51,223 nucleotides of DNA, taken from Methanothermobacter sp. (GTDB lineage Archaea > Methanobacteriota > Methanobacteria > Methanobacteriales > Methanothermobacteraceae). The stretch covers positions 1 through 51,223 of the forward strand of contig NZ_JASFYG010000002.1 in assembly GCF_030055435.1 (NCBI RefSeq). The letters run 5' to 3'. The notes beneath the pieces are model-generated. The model was not told the origin of the DNA and made no database searches. It saw nothing but the letters and a program-made list of their open reading frames with translations. Position 1 is the stretch's first letter. Every line of letters begins with the position of its first letter. Positions 18,324-27,040 of the stretch are shown one piece after another. The translations under genes were made by a program, and so were the position numbers.

Positions 18324-19313
18324 TTAAAAAGTTTTTGGTGTCTCTGAAACCGCCACTGCAACCGCAACTCCTGATGACGTTGTTTTTCTTATAACTAGTT
18401 TTGATCCATTTCCTGCACTTTTAAGAGCCGAAGCTTCACATACGCTCCCAACACCAAATTTTTTGTTGACAAAATCTGAAAATGAGTGTGTATCCTGTGA
18501 TCTGAGCTCATGAAGAGGTATGATTTCCAGGGGGACCCCCAGATTCTCCGCTGCATCAATTATTCCCCTTTCATCCTTCTTCATGTAACCTGTTGCCAGT
18601 GCATCGATCCTCGCTGGGGGTAGCTTCAAGAGACCAAGTGCTTCCACAATTGCACCGGTTACCCTCCTGGATTCAACTCCCCTCCTTGTCCCTATACCCA
18701 CTGAAACCTTGAGGGGAGCCAGTCTCATGACCTCAGAATTGCAGTGGGCCCTTACAATCTCATCTCCATCCCTTATGTACCTGTAGGTTCTGGAAAGTTC
18801 ACCATCAATGAGGGGTTCCAGATTCCTTGAGGAATGCAGCTCCACAGTGTACCCATCCACAATTGAGGAATTGAAGTGCTTCACAAGGTGCCTGTCAAGT
18901 ATCACATAGAAGTATCTTGCTGCGAAGCTGTCAATTCCCACAAGACCATTAACATCAGTTGCTGTTGTTATAACGGGGTTTGCATTGATTATGTCTGCAA
19001 TTTTGAGTGCAAAATCGTTTGCACCTCCTGCATGACCTGAAAGAAGGCTTATAACATTCTTTCCCATTTCATCGATAACTAGAACCCCTGGATCAGAGAA
19101 TTTGTTTTTAATGAGCGGCGCAATCTTTCTCACCATTATACCTGCTGCCATTATACCAATTATCATGTCACTTCTTGAAAACACTTCCCTGAAATCTATA
19201 TCCCTGTGCAGGGCTTCAACTGAGAGAATTGTGGGATCATCCATAAGAGCCTTCTTCAGGGTCTCCCCAAGTTTCCTGCCATTTTCTGTGAGTGTAAGTA
19301 TGCTAAGCCTCAT
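18324..19313 (-). CDS. cbiG: Cobalt-precorrin-5A hydrolase
   Basis: A 329-residue CbiG protein. The N-terminal and central regions include DMIIGIMAAGIMVRKIAPL, DEMGKNVISLLSGHAGGAND and VITTATDVNGLVGIDS. The C-terminal CbiG_C domain starts at VSVGIGTRRG and ends with a GSKLVIRKTTSSGVAVAVA-type strand. The enzyme opens the lactone of cobalt-precorrin-5A and releases acetaldehyde in the anaerobic cobamide pathway. Its ATG overlaps the stop of cbiB by 4 bases, so the two are co-translated. Confidence 0.93.
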   Translation of the reverse strand: MRLSILTLTENGRKLGETLKKALMDDPTILSVEALHRDIDFREVFSRSDMIIGIMAAGIMVRKIAPLIKNKFSDPGVLVIDEMGKNVISLLSGHAGGANDFALKIADIINANPVITTATDVNGLVGIDSFAARYFYVILDRHLVKHFNSSIVDGYTVELHSSRNLEPLIDGELSRTYRYIRDGDEIVRAHCNSEVMRLAPLKVSVGIGTRRGVESRRVTGAIVEALGLLKLPPARIDALATGYMKKDERGIIDAAENLGVPLEIIPLHELRSQDTHSFSDFVNKKFGVGSVCEASALKSAGNGSKLVIRKTTSSGVAVAVAVSETPKTF

Positions 19314-20203
19314 GGCATCACCAGTATTATTCCGGTTGCAGATACAATGAATAGTACTAGGGTTAGAGAACTAAGTTTCAGGGCCTCTTTAAGCTTTTCA
19401 ACTGAAAGTAGATCTCTGGGATCCCCTAGAACATATACTCCTGGTTTTTCCAGCTGAACAGATAGTGCTCCAGCCGCTGCAGCCATCGTAAATCCTGAAT
19501 TGGGACTGGGGGTGCGCCTTGCGTCCCTGAGGAGTATCCTCATTGAATTTTCCCAGTTCATGGAGAGAAAAAATGCTGCAAGAACCATCAAAAGCCCCGT
19601 GAGTCTGGATGGTATGTAGTTCAGTATGTCATCGAGTCTTGCAGGAAACCATCCCAGATCCCTGTTTTCATCATCGAGGTATCCCACCATTGCATCAAGT
19701 GTATTAACGACCCTGTATAGGAACGCCCCTGGGAGTCCAAATAAGATGAAGTAAAAAAGTGGCGCTGTGACAGAGTCTGTGAGGTTCTCTGTGAGTGTTT
19801 CAATAGTTGCTGAGAGTATCTGTTCATCTGTTAGTGTGGTGGTATCCCTGCTTACCAGATAGGAAAGTTTCTCCCTTGCCTCCCAAATGTTCTTATCCAG
19901 TGATTTTCCAACATCCAAGGCAGATGTAAAGAGCATCCTTATGGATATTACAGTTGAAAGGAGTACTGCAGCTATCAAAGTGTAGAGGGGGTCACTCAGG
20001 TAGCCTACGAGGATGGCTGGTGCTGTGAATATCGATACAACCAGTAGAGTCATTATTATTCCTGATATGCGTTTTTTACTGAGTATTCTTTTTGTCCATG
20101 CTATTATTGAACCCATATGTACAACAGGGTGAATTATGGTTGGTGGTTCTCCAATCATGATGTCAATTGAAACTGCAAGTAAGAGGACAGGGATTTCATT
20201 CAT
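19310..20203 (-). CDS. cbiB: Adenosylcobinamide-phosphate synthase
   Basis: A 297-residue integral membrane protein (4-5 helices) of the CbiB/CobD family. Signatures are DIMIGEPPTIIHPVVHMG at the N-terminus, ETLTENLTDSVTAPLFY, and NTLDAMVGYLDDENRDLGW in the middle, with PNSGFTMAAAAGAL toward the C-terminus. It attaches aminopropanol (or its phosphate) to the adenosylcobyric acid side chain. Overlapping cbiG and pointing the same way, it heads a small cobamide operon. The start is preceded by AGGGAAAAC. Confidence 0.94.
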   Translation of the reverse strand: MNEIPVLLLAVSIDIMIGEPPTIIHPVVHMGSIIAWTKRILSKKRISGIIMTLLVVSIFTAPAILVGYLSDPLYTLIAAVLLSTVISIRMLFTSALDVGKSLDKNIWEAREKLSYLVSRDTTTLTDEQILSATIETLTENLTDSVTAPLFYFILFGLPGAFLYRVVNTLDAMVGYLDDENRDLGWFPARLDDILNYIPSRLTGLLMVLAAFFLSMNWENSMRILLRDARRTPSPNSGFTMAAAAGALSVQLEKPGVYVLGDPRDLLSVEKLKEALKLSSLTLVLFIVSATGIILVMP

Positions 20204-20301
20204 GTTTTCCCTTTTTGTTGCGATTCATTATATACCAGTGACATGTAATAATTTCATGATGTTATATATTCATGGATGGATATAATTAGTTGTGTGATAC
20301 C

Positions 20302-20769
20302 ATGCCAGAGAAGAAGATAAAGAAATGGCTTGAGGAGGAGGGTTTTCTGAGGATGGAAGTCCCTGACGAAAACGCCTCGTTCCATTATGTAATAAATTAT
20401 CCAGAGGATCATGTCATTGATATCATTCAGCCTGCTGGAAAGAATGACATGATCCTCATAGCCTGTGCAACCAGTGTTAGCCCCGAGCACCAGTCAGGAA
20501 TACGTGCACTCAGTATGGAGAAAAGGACCGAGTTCATATGGAAGGTTCGTTTTACCCTGAACATGTTTGGAGTTGATTTTCAGCTTGATCACCCAGAAAA
20601 TGTGCTGAACAGCTATCTTGTAACCTCTGAGATATTCTCTGATGGCCTCTCAAAGGACAGGTTGATTTCAAGTATAAAAAATGTTTTCAGGGCTAAACTT
20701 CATGTCATGTGGATGATACAGGAACGCTTTGGCGAGGATAAGCCTGAACACGACAGCATGTATGTGTGA
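20302..20769 (+). CDS. DUF2299 family protein beside the origin
   Basis: A 155-residue soluble protein resembling the archaeal DUF2299 family (KIKKWLEEEGFLRMEVPDEN, YVINYPEDHVIDIIQP, FQLDHPENVLNSYLV). The family fold is suggested to be chaperone-like; the function is unknown. The ATG at 20302 has GTGATACC immediately before it; a GTG at 20290 would add four residues. It is the last gene before the origin array, and the most degenerate origin repeat starts 7 bases after its stop. Confidence 0.72.
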   Translation: MPEKKIKKWLEEEGFLRMEVPDENASFHYVINYPEDHVIDIIQPAGKNDMILIACATSVSPEHQSGIRALSMEKRTEFIWKVRFTLNMFGVDFQLDHPENVLNSYLVTSEIFSDGLSKDRLISSIKNVFRAKLHVMWMIQERFGEDKPEHDSMYV

Positions 20770-20775
20770 GGTTCA

Positions 20776-21051
20776 TTTCCATTGTAACATCTAGGAGGTT
20801 CCTCTTAACACTTTGAGAGATAGATTTCAACTGTAAATCTGTTTTTTGTATCATGACTCTGGGTTTGTGGGACATCTATTTCAAGTGTAAATTAATTCCA
20901 GTACATTTATTTGCATGAGTGAGAGGTGCATTTCAACTGTAATTTACACTTGATATTGATGGACACGTGGGAGAGAGATACATTTCAAGTGAAAATTTTA
21001 TTACGATATTAAATTTTAAAATTAAAAGGTGACATTAACTTCAAGTGTAAA
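20776..21051 (-). repeat. Left half-array of origin repeats
   Basis: Copies in TTTCAAGTGTAAA orientation start at 20776 (TTTCCATTGTAAC, weakest), 20825 (one mismatch), 20879 (perfect), 20931 (two mismatches), 20983 (one mismatch) and 21039 (one mismatch). Start-to-start distances are 49, 54, 52, 52 and 56 bases. Most copies are preceded by a purine-rich segment such as GAGAGATAG, GGGACATCTA, GAGAGGTGC or GAGAGAGATAC, the complement of the pyrimidine-rich tail seen on the right side. A plus-oriented copy, TTTACACTTGATA, sits at 20943-20955 and shares one base with the 20931 copy. Confidence 0.9.
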
Positions 21052-21140
21052 ATTGGACGTTCCTTCCAGATACGCCCAAAAAATTCTCTTCTTTTATATC
21101 AGAATGCATATTCTCAACATAGCAGTAATCAAATCCTGCA
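21052..21140. other. Central spacer of the origin, candidate unwinding region
   Basis: These 89 bases lie between the two half-arrays that face each other. They contain an AT-rich part (AAAAAATTCTCTTCTTTTATAT near 21079-21100, here split: AAAAAATTCTC and TTCTTTTATAT). A second very AT-rich stretch, ATTAAATTTTAAAATTAAAA, lies at about 21008-21027 inside the left array. Either could be the duplex unwinding element; the choice cannot be made by reading. Confidence 0.5.
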
Positions 21141-21399
21141 TTTACACTTGAAATGGATGTCTCCCTCACAACACCCCAGCAGTTTAGGAACCGTTACACT
21201 TGAAATGGATGTCTCCCTCTGTGAGAAGGGAGGAAAAATAATCTGTTACACTTGAAACTTATGTCCCCCATTCACATTCAGGCAAGGTGCAAGGGAAATT
21301 TACACTTGAAATGGATGTCTCACGCCATTATTATGAAAAGGATTGATATTAATAAAAACTTTTATCTAAGAGTTAGAATAAGAAAATTTACACTTGAAA
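21141..21399 (+). repeat. Right half-array of origin repeats
   Basis: Plus-oriented copies start at 21141 (perfect), 21193 and 21245 (one mismatch each, G for first T), 21299 (perfect) and 21387 (perfect). Spacing is 52, 52, 54 and 88 bases. The 13-base core is followed in three copies by TGGATGTCTC and in two by CTTATGTCCCCC or CTTATCACC. The full element is therefore about 25-27 bases with a pyrimidine-rich tail, like the extended origin recognition box of other archaea. Confidence 0.92.
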
Positions 21400-21550
21400 C
21401 TTATCACCATGTTTATCGGGTGATCTAAAGGGGCACTGCCAGTGTTAAAAGGGAACCTCAAAAACCTGAAGTAAATATCATTCCAGTTTTGAGGCCTTTA
21501 AAATAAATTGAAGTAGCAGTTTTCTCTAAAACTTTATTTGAAGTGGTACT

Positions 21551-22699
21551 ATGAACATTTTTGATGAGATAGGGGACAAAGAATCTGTTTTTAAGGATAA
21601 AAAATATCTTGACCACAGGTTTCTGCCTGACAGGCTGCCTCACAGAGAGGAACAGATACGTTCAATAGCCAAGTACTGGGTTGAAGCACTGAATGGAGTC
21701 ACACCACCGGACATAACAATATATGGAAAAACAGGGACAGGGAAAACTGCAGTCGCTAAATTTGCCATGAAACAGCTTAAAGAGGCTTCAAGGGACTGTG
21801 ATGTTAACATAAGGACAGAATATATCCGTTGCACCGATTACACAACAGAATACCAGGTCATAGCAAGGCTCTGCCAGCAGCTTGGTCGCGATGTCCCCTA
21901 CCGTGGCTGGACAAAGGCCGAGATAGTCAACACATTCAGGAACATGTTCAAGAAAAACGCCTTTGGCCAGGACATGATACTACTTGTTGTCCTTGACGAG
22001 ATAGACATACTCCTAAGGAACGATGGTGACGGTCTGCTCTACACTCTCACAAGGACAGATAACGTCTCCATACTATCCATAAGTAACTACGTTGAATTTA
22101 AAAAGTTCATAAAACCACGCGTGAGGAGCAGTCTGAGGGACAGGGAGATAGTCTTCCCACCCTACGGCGCCCAGCAGCTTGTTGATATACTCGAGGAAAG
22201 ATCCAAGCTGTCCTTCAAGGAGGGTGCACTTGATGACGATGTAATACCCCTCTGTGCAGCACTTGCAGCCAAGGAGGAGGGTGACGCAAGGTATGCCCTT
22301 GATCTTCTCAGGACAGCAGGTGAAATTGCAGATGAAAGAGATTCAGATGTGGTAAAGGGGGACTTTGTAAGGGAAGCCAAGGATTACATAGAACACAACA
22401 AAATCACAGACATAATACTGACACTACCCAGCCAGCAGCAGAGGGTCCTTGAGGCAATACTCTACCTCACAAAAAGAAAGGAGGAGATAACCTCAGGAAG
22501 GCTCTATGAGGTCTACAAGGAGATATCAAAGGGTGATTCAGTTTCGTACAGAAGAATATTTGACTTTATAAATGAACTTGAAATGCTTGGACTTATATCA
22601 ACCAACACAGTTTCAAGGGGAAGGGGAAAGGGACGCACAAACATTATAGATCTTCAATGTGAAACTTCCCTTCTGGAGGATTCACTCTGGGGAGTCTAA
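21551..22699 (+). CDS. cdc6: Orc1/Cdc6 replication initiator
   Basis: A 382-residue AAA+ initiator. Walker A is GKTGTGKT (59-66) and Walker B is [12 protein letters not shown] (D149, E150). A sensor segment [19 protein letters not shown] and [15 protein letters not shown] follow. The C-terminal 100 residues form a winged helix ([28 protein letters not shown]) that binds origin repeats. It both recognises the adjacent array and helps load MCM. A TATA-like TTTAAAATAA at 21497-21506 lies about 50 bases before the ATG, between the last repeat and the gene, so the initiator could affect its own transcription. Its last 18 bases overlap the convergent pyrB gene. Confidence 0.96.
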   Translation: MNIFDEIGDKESVFKDKKYLDHRFLPDRLPHREEQIRSIAKYWVEALNGVTPPDITIYGKTGTGKTAVAKFAMKQLKEASRDCDVNIRTEYIRCTDYTTEYQVIARLCQQLGRDVPYRGWTKAEIVNTFRNMFKKNAFGQDMILLVVLDEIDILLRNDGDGLLYTLTRTDNVSILSISNYVEFKKFIKPRVRSSLRDREIVFPPYGAQQLVDILEERSKLSFKEGALDDDVIPLCAALAAKEEGDARYALDLLRTAGEIADERDSDVVKGDFVREAKDYIEHNKITDIILTLPSQQQRVLEAILYLTKRKEEITSGRLYEVYKEISKGDSVSYRRIFDFINELEMLGLISTNTVSRGRGKGRTNIIDLQCETSLLEDSLWGV

Positions 22700-23608
22700 T
22701 CTTTCTCTTATGAGCATCTTGAGAAGAGCCATTCTCACAGGCACACCGTAGAATGCTTGCCTGAAATACATTGCCTGTGGAAGAGAATCAACCTCGGGGG
22801 ATATCTCATCTATCCTTGGAAGTGGGTGCATGACGATGAGGTCCCTACCGGCGACCATGTCCCTGTCTATATGATAGGCCCCTCTGATCCTTGAATATTC
22901 CTCTGGGTCTGGAAAGCGCTCCTTCTGTATTCTTGTAACATAGAGGACGTCCACATCATCTATAACATCATCAAGTCTATCAGTCTCTGTAACCTCGACA
23001 CCACTACCTTCAAGGTCATGTATGACACTGTCAGGCATTCTGAGCTCAGGAGGTGATACAAAACTCATTCTAACCCCAAAAACAGCAAGTGCATAGGCCA
23101 GTGAATGCACTGTCCGGCCATATTTCAGGTCCCCCACAAGTGCAACATTGAGGGATTCTATTCTACCAAAGAATCTCTTGATTGTGTAGAGGTCAAGGAG
23201 GGTCTGTGTGGGGTGCTGACCTGCCCCATCACCTGCATTGATAACTGGAACATCCACCAGATCTGATATGTAACGGGCAGCTCCATCAAGGTTGTGTCTT
23301 ATAACAATTGCATCGGAGTAGCCTGCAAGCATCATTGCCGTATCAGTCAGACTTTCACCCTTAGCAGCGGATGTAGCCCCTGTATCTGCAAATCCAACCA
23401 CACTGCCACCCAGCCTTTTCATTGCAGTTTCAAATGAAAGGCGTGTCCTTGTTGATGGCTCATAGAACATCATTCCAAGTATCTTTCCTTTAAGAATGTC
23501 AGATGACCTTTTTCCAGAGGCAACTGGCTCCATCTTTTCCGCTTCTCTCAGAATGAACTCTATATCGTCCTTCTCAAAGTCTTTTATTGAGATAACATTT
23601 TCGAACAT
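22682..23608 (-). CDS. pyrB: Aspartate carbamoyltransferase catalytic subunit
   Basis: A 308-residue catalytic chain. [16 protein letters not shown] (carbamoyl-phosphate site), [14 protein letters not shown] and [10 protein letters not shown] (aspartate loop) are all present. It makes carbamoyl aspartate in pyrimidine synthesis. No regulatory pyrI gene is adjacent. The ATG at 23608 is chosen behind AGAGGGATTTG; the TTG one codon earlier is less likely. Its 3' end overlaps the convergent cdc6 by 18 bases. trmI is 9 bases upstream in the same direction. Confidence 0.96.
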   Translation of the reverse strand: MFENVISIKDFEKDDIEFILREAEKMEPVASGKRSSDILKGKILGMMFYEPSTRTRLSFETAMKRLGGSVVGFADTGATSAAKGESLTDTAMMLAGYSDAIVIRHNLDGAARYISDLVDVPVINAGDGAGQHPTQTLLDLYTIKRFFGRIESLNVALVGDLKYGRTVHSLAYALAVFGVRMSFVSPPELRMPDSVIHDLEGSGVEVTETDRLDDVIDDVDVLYVTRIQKERFPDPEEYSRIRGAYHIDRDMVAGRDLIVMHPLPRIDEISPEVDSLPQAMYFRQAFYGVPVRMALLKMLIRERLDSPE

Positions 23609-23617
23609 CAAATCCCT

Positions 23618-24349
23618 CTACACCTTTCTCATGAATGTGAGGTATCCTGTGTGTCCGACCATTTTGGTCCTGGGGCGTGTACCCTGCTTCCTGACCTCAA
23701 TTTCACGTTCAATTATCTCGGATGTCCTCATATCTGCAAATCCCAGCTTCGAACCAACTTTGTGCAGAATTTTAACTTGTTCAATGTAGGGGTTGTAGAA
23801 AACAGCCCATCCACCTCTAATAAGGGATTCATGCAGATCCTCCATCAGCTCCCAGGGCCCCGGGAGATCCAGGAAGACGAGGTCAAGGTCATGCTCATCT
23901 ATACCCTCCTTTATGTCCCTGTTTTTGACCTCAATATTCTTAAATCCAAATTCTCTGATATTCCTTTCTGCAACCTCTGCAAAGTCCTCCCGTATCTCAT
24001 AGGTTGTAACGTGCCCTGATTCGCCCACAATATTTGCCAGGTACATTGCAACTGTACCTGCACCGGTCCCCGCATCAACAACCCTTGAACCCTTAACTAT
24101 CCCTGTGTATGCACAGATCATCCCTATATCCTTGGGAAGGAGTATGGAGCACCTCCTCTCCATGAGTTCAAGGTAATCTGAGAGGCTGGGTTTAAGGACA
24201 TAAACCTCCCTTCCAAGGTGGGTTCTGAGCACATCCCCTGGTCTGGCCTCCTCTATCATCCGTGCCTGGATGATCCCCATGTCAGTCTGAAAGTCCTCTC
24301 CTTCCTTCAGGAGGTACTTTTTACCCCTTTCATCCATGAGTATACGCAA
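23618..24349 (-). CDS. trmI: tRNA (adenine-N1) methyltransferase TrmI-type
   Basis: A 243-residue class I methyltransferase. An N-terminal beta domain (KKYLLKEGEDFQTDMGII) is followed by the TrmI/GCD14 core with VVDAGTGAGTVAMYLA (SAM site), VTTYEIREDFAEVAERN and LVFLDLPGPWE. Archaeal relatives methylate N1 of A57/A58 in the T-loop of tRNAs. The start is TTG at 24349 with AGGGTGATCAA directly upstream. It sits between hef (11 bases upstream) and pyrB, so the three are likely one transcript. Confidence 0.92.
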   Translation of the reverse strand: MRILMDERGKKYLLKEGEDFQTDMGIIQARMIEEARPGDVLRTHLGREVYVLKPSLSDYLELMERRCSILLPKDIGMICAYTGIVKGSRVVDAGTGAGTVAMYLANIVGESGHVTTYEIREDFAEVAERNIREFGFKNIEVKNRDIKEGIDEHDLDLVFLDLPGPWELMEDLHESLIRGGWAVFYNPYIEQVKILHKVGSKLGFADMRTSEIIEREIEVRKQGTRPRTKMVGHTGYLTFMRKV

Positions 24350-24360
24350 TTGATCACCCT

Positions 24361-26565
24361 CTAATTTTTTTCTGAATCCCTGAATTCTGCTTCAATAACC
24401 TTTCTGATCTCGGATGCTATCCTTTTACCGATTCCCTCCACTTCCATGAGCTCCTTCTCTGATGCGTTCATAACCGCTTCAACCGAACCGAAACTTTCAA
24501 GGAGCCTTCTGGCATACTTGGATCCAATGTATGGAAGTGATTCCACGATGAAGAGCTGCTTTTCCTGGAGGGTGAGGGGTTTCTTATCTGTCCTGATACG
24601 CATGTCAGGTTTTCCCTCCCTCTGTTCCCTCAGGGCTATCCTCCTTATCATTGCAGCCGTATCTGCAGGGGACCTTGTGGGGATTATGGGTATTCCAAAG
24701 TCCACTGCAACTGATGCAAGGGCACCCCTCACAGCGTCGGGGTTCATGAAGCCCGAGTAGAGGTCATCACCCTCTATTATCATCACTGGGCGCTTGAAGT
24801 TTTCCACCATCTCCCTGGCCTGCCGGTAAAGTCTATTATCCATAATTGACCCCAGGAAATCCTGGGTGGTTTTTCTTTCGATAACAGTGTCATCGCTGAC
24901 CTGATAATCACCCACAGAGAGCGTCCTGAGTTCAAAGTCCACCCCAATCTTCCTGAGCTCCCTTAGGACCCTTGAGTTAACCTCCCGTGAATCCACGTAA
25001 ATGAATGGCCTTTCACCATCAGTTTCAGGAAACCCAACGGGTGTTACTTCAATTTTCATGGAACCCCCCCTGAGGTTTTCCTTCATGGTTTTTTCCTTTC
25101 TGATACTTGAGTAATAGTAGGCCTCGTCCCGGGTTTTCTCAGTCATGAGGACCACCATTCTCCCCGATCTTTTTCTTCCGGTCCTCCCCCTTCTCTGTAT
25201 CATCCTTATCTCTGATGGGACAGGCTCGTACATGACCACGAGGTCAACTGAGGGTATATCTATTCCCTCCTCTGCAACACTGGTTGATATGAGAACATCG
25301 TGGTTTCCCATCCTGAATGACTTGATTATATCCCTTTGCTGTTTCTGTGTGAGGCCCTTTTCGCCGCTTCTACTGTTCTGACCATAAAATTTAACGGCGT
25401 TTATACCCTCACGTACACAGCGCTGGTATATCTCTTCAAGGGTGTCACGGAACTGGGTGAAAACTATTACTTTTAAGTCTCCCCCTTCAAGTTCCTTTCT
25501 GAGTATTTCAATGAGCCTGTCAAGTTTTGGGTGTTCAACCCCTGAAACAGAGGCCTTCCTGGTGAGGTACATGGCCCTTGTGAAGTCAGGGTCCATAATG
25601 AGGCTTCTGGCAGCCCTTGTGTTCTTCTTTTTAAGTCGGGTGAGGTATCTGAGGAGCGGATGGATCCCCTGGGTTTCAAGGAGTTCAAGGGCGTGTTCAA
25701 CATTTATTGAGGCTGCTATGAGTGATATGGCCCTGTAGCATGATTTTGGCGGATTTGATGAGCGGGCGATTTTGTTCTGAACACTGCCCCTGGCCTTCAG
25801 GAGGTCCCTTTTACCCACACTCACAGTCTCTATAACTCCAAGGTTCTTGAGCATCTTCAGCCGCGTCTTTAAAACCTTCTTAAGGAGTTCCCTTATCTCC
25901 TCAAGTTCAGGCTTCATCTTGACCCTGACCCATTCTATCCTGATGGGCTTGAGGTAGGGTCTGACATCCGGATCCTTTTCTGTTTTCACAACCACCTCGT
26001 TGAGGAATAGGTTACTGCAAACGGTTTTTATTTTGTCCTCATCTGCACCCGGGGAGGCTGTCAATCCAAGTATAAGGGGGTTTTTCGCGGTCTGCATATA
26101 AGTGGATGCAAGGAAGACGTAGGAGTAGGAACCAACGGCACGGTGGCACTCATCAAATACCAGGAGTGAAACGTCGCTGAGGTCGTACCTCCCGGCGAGG
26201 ATGTCTGATTCTATTGTCTGGGGTGTTGCAGATATGACCCTGGACTCATTCCAGCGCCTCACCCTTTCCTCAGGGTTTATACTCCCTGTGAGTGACGTGC
26301 ATGGTGCGAGGAGGAACTCCCGGAAGCTCTCCTCATGCTGTATGGCCAGCGGTTTGCTGGGTGATAAAATGAGCACCCTGGACCCCCTGTATTTCTGCAG
26401 CCTCTCTGCAGCCACCAGAACGGCAACAATGGTTTTTCCAAGGGCCGTGGGAGCCACTATCATTGAGTTACCCTTCTTTAGGACGTCTGCTGCCAGTAAC
26501 TGCTGGTAGGTCCTCGCCTCGACTGTCCCCGGTTTTATCAGTGGGTGCTCTATGTACCTTGCCAT
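24361..26565 (-). CDS. hef: Hef-type helicase/endonuclease for branched DNA
   Basis: A 734-residue fusion. Residues 1-500 are an SF2 helicase related to FANCM, with APTALGKT (38-45), FDECHRA (DECH 138-141), LTASPG, and QRRGRTGR in motif VI. Residues about 525-660 are an XPF-type nuclease with VDSREVNSR and the catalytic IERKTTQDF. A C-terminal helix-hairpin-helix pair contains LPYIGSKYARRLLESFGS and VEGIGKRIA. Archaeal Hef processes stalled replication forks. Unlike many archaeal XPFs, both helicase and nuclease motifs are intact. A TATA-like TTAAATAAATTG (minus) lies at about 26585-26596, giving a very short leader. Confidence 0.95.
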   Translation of the reverse strand: MARYIEHPLIKPGTVEARTYQQLLAADVLKKGNSMIVAPTALGKTIVAVLVAAERLQKYRGSRVLILSPSKPLAIQHEESFREFLLAPCTSLTGSINPEERVRRWNESRVISATPQTIESDILAGRYDLSDVSLLVFDECHRAVGSYSYVFLASTYMQTAKNPLILGLTASPGADEDKIKTVCSNLFLNEVVVKTEKDPDVRPYLKPIRIEWVRVKMKPELEEIRELLKKVLKTRLKMLKNLGVIETVSVGKRDLLKARGSVQNKIARSSNPPKSCYRAISLIAASINVEHALELLETQGIHPLLRYLTRLKKKNTRAARSLIMDPDFTRAMYLTRKASVSGVEHPKLDRLIEILRKELEGGDLKVIVFTQFRDTLEEIYQRCVREGINAVKFYGQNSRSGEKGLTQKQQRDIIKSFRMGNHDVLISTSVAEEGIDIPSVDLVVMYEPVPSEIRMIQRRGRTGRKRSGRMVVLMTEKTRDEAYYYSSIRKEKTMKENLRGGSMKIEVTPVGFPETDGERPFIYVDSREVNSRVLRELRKIGVDFELRTLSVGDYQVSDDTVIERKTTQDFLGSIMDNRLYRQAREMVENFKRPVMIIEGDDLYSGFMNPDAVRGALASVAVDFGIPIIPTRSPADTAAMIRRIALREQREGKPDMRIRTDKKPLTLQEKQLFIVESLPYIGSKYARRLLESFGSVEAVMNASEKELMEVEGIGKRIASEIRKVIEAEFRDSEKN

Positions 26566-26681
26566 GGTCTTCTATCTGGTGATCAATTTATTTAATGATT
26601 TAATCATGGCATCGGGTGTTAATGAATATGCTGGAGCGAGATGTAAAGTAGAATTAAATTTCTGGTACCCACATGGGGAAT

Positions 26682-26688
26682 AAAAAAA
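26682..26688 (-). terminator. T-tract terminator after the DUF169/TusA-DsrE operon
   Basis: Seven consecutive A residues on the plus strand give TTTTTTT on the minus strand, 22 bases after the stop of the last gene of the minus-strand operon. This fits archaeal oligo-T termination; there is no hairpin. Confidence 0.55.
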
Positions 26689-26709
26689 TAGAAATTAGGG
26701 GACTTAAAG

Positions 26710-27030
26710 TTATGCAAGGAGTGATGCGGCTGCAAGCACCGCCGCTGTGGTCATGGTGCTGAGGTGACATGCGTATAGGGGAGCGGCCTGGAAGTTATCC
26801 CTGAGTACCGGGAAAAACTGGGTGTAGGCTGATATACCCGCCAGGAGCTGGAGGGCCACAGCAGGATAAATGAAATTTCCACCACCCGTCACAAGATTCA
26901 GTCCTGTTGCAATGATCGCAAGGATGAGGACCCCGAAGTGGGGTGCCATCCTCATCCCCATTATACGGAATGTTATGAAACCTGAGGGGATCCCTGCAAG
27001 TAGCAGAGCAAGCACAATAACCTGATACAT
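26710..27030 (-). CDS. Small membrane protein in sulfur-transfer operon
   Basis: A 106-residue, strongly hydrophobic protein with about four membrane segments (roughly 3-22, 30-48, 53-72 and 86-104). I recognise no named family. A central GGGNFIYPAVALQLLAG and FFPVLRDNFQAAPLYACHL with a Cys-His pair are the only notable features. The start has AGGTGATAGG directly before the ATG. It is the last gene of the DUF169/TusA-DsrE unit, 10 bases after the fusion gene, so it may be a membrane partner or a transporter for the same pathway. Confidence 0.75.
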   Translation of the reverse strand: MYQVIVLALLLAGIPSGFITFRIMGMRMAPHFGVLILAIIATGLNLVTGGGNFIYPAVALQLLAGISAYTQFFPVLRDNFQAAPLYACHLSTMTTAAVLAAASLLA

Positions 27031-27040
27031 CCTATCACCT

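Larger units (their letters stand above)
20776..21399. other. oriC: Chromosomal replication origin (oriC) with inward-facing Cdc6 binding repeats
   Basis: The 780 bases between the DUF2299 gene and cdc6 have no gene but hold about twelve copies of TTTACACTTGAAA or its complement. Six on the left face right (complement strand) and five on the right are in the plus orientation, with one extra plus copy inside the left group. This 13-base word is the known Orc1/Cdc6 binding repeat of the M. thermautotrophicus origin. An initiator gene lies 150 bases to the right. The inner copies flank AT-rich stretches (20991-21030 and 21075-21105) suitable for strand opening. The origin role rests on the known repeat plus the cdc6 neighbour. 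Confidence 0.93.

Noticed and set aside
14051-20203. Cobalamin riboswitch ahead of cbiH or cbiB-cbiG
   Set aside because: The upstream gaps are short, AT-rich and lack a B12-box-like sequence; archaeal genes of this kind are not expected to use it.
20776-21399. Regularly spaced short repeats resembling a CRISPR array
   Set aside because: The repeat core is only 13 bases, copies are imperfect, orientation flips in the middle, and no cas genes are near. The repeat word and the adjacent cdc6 identify it as the origin.
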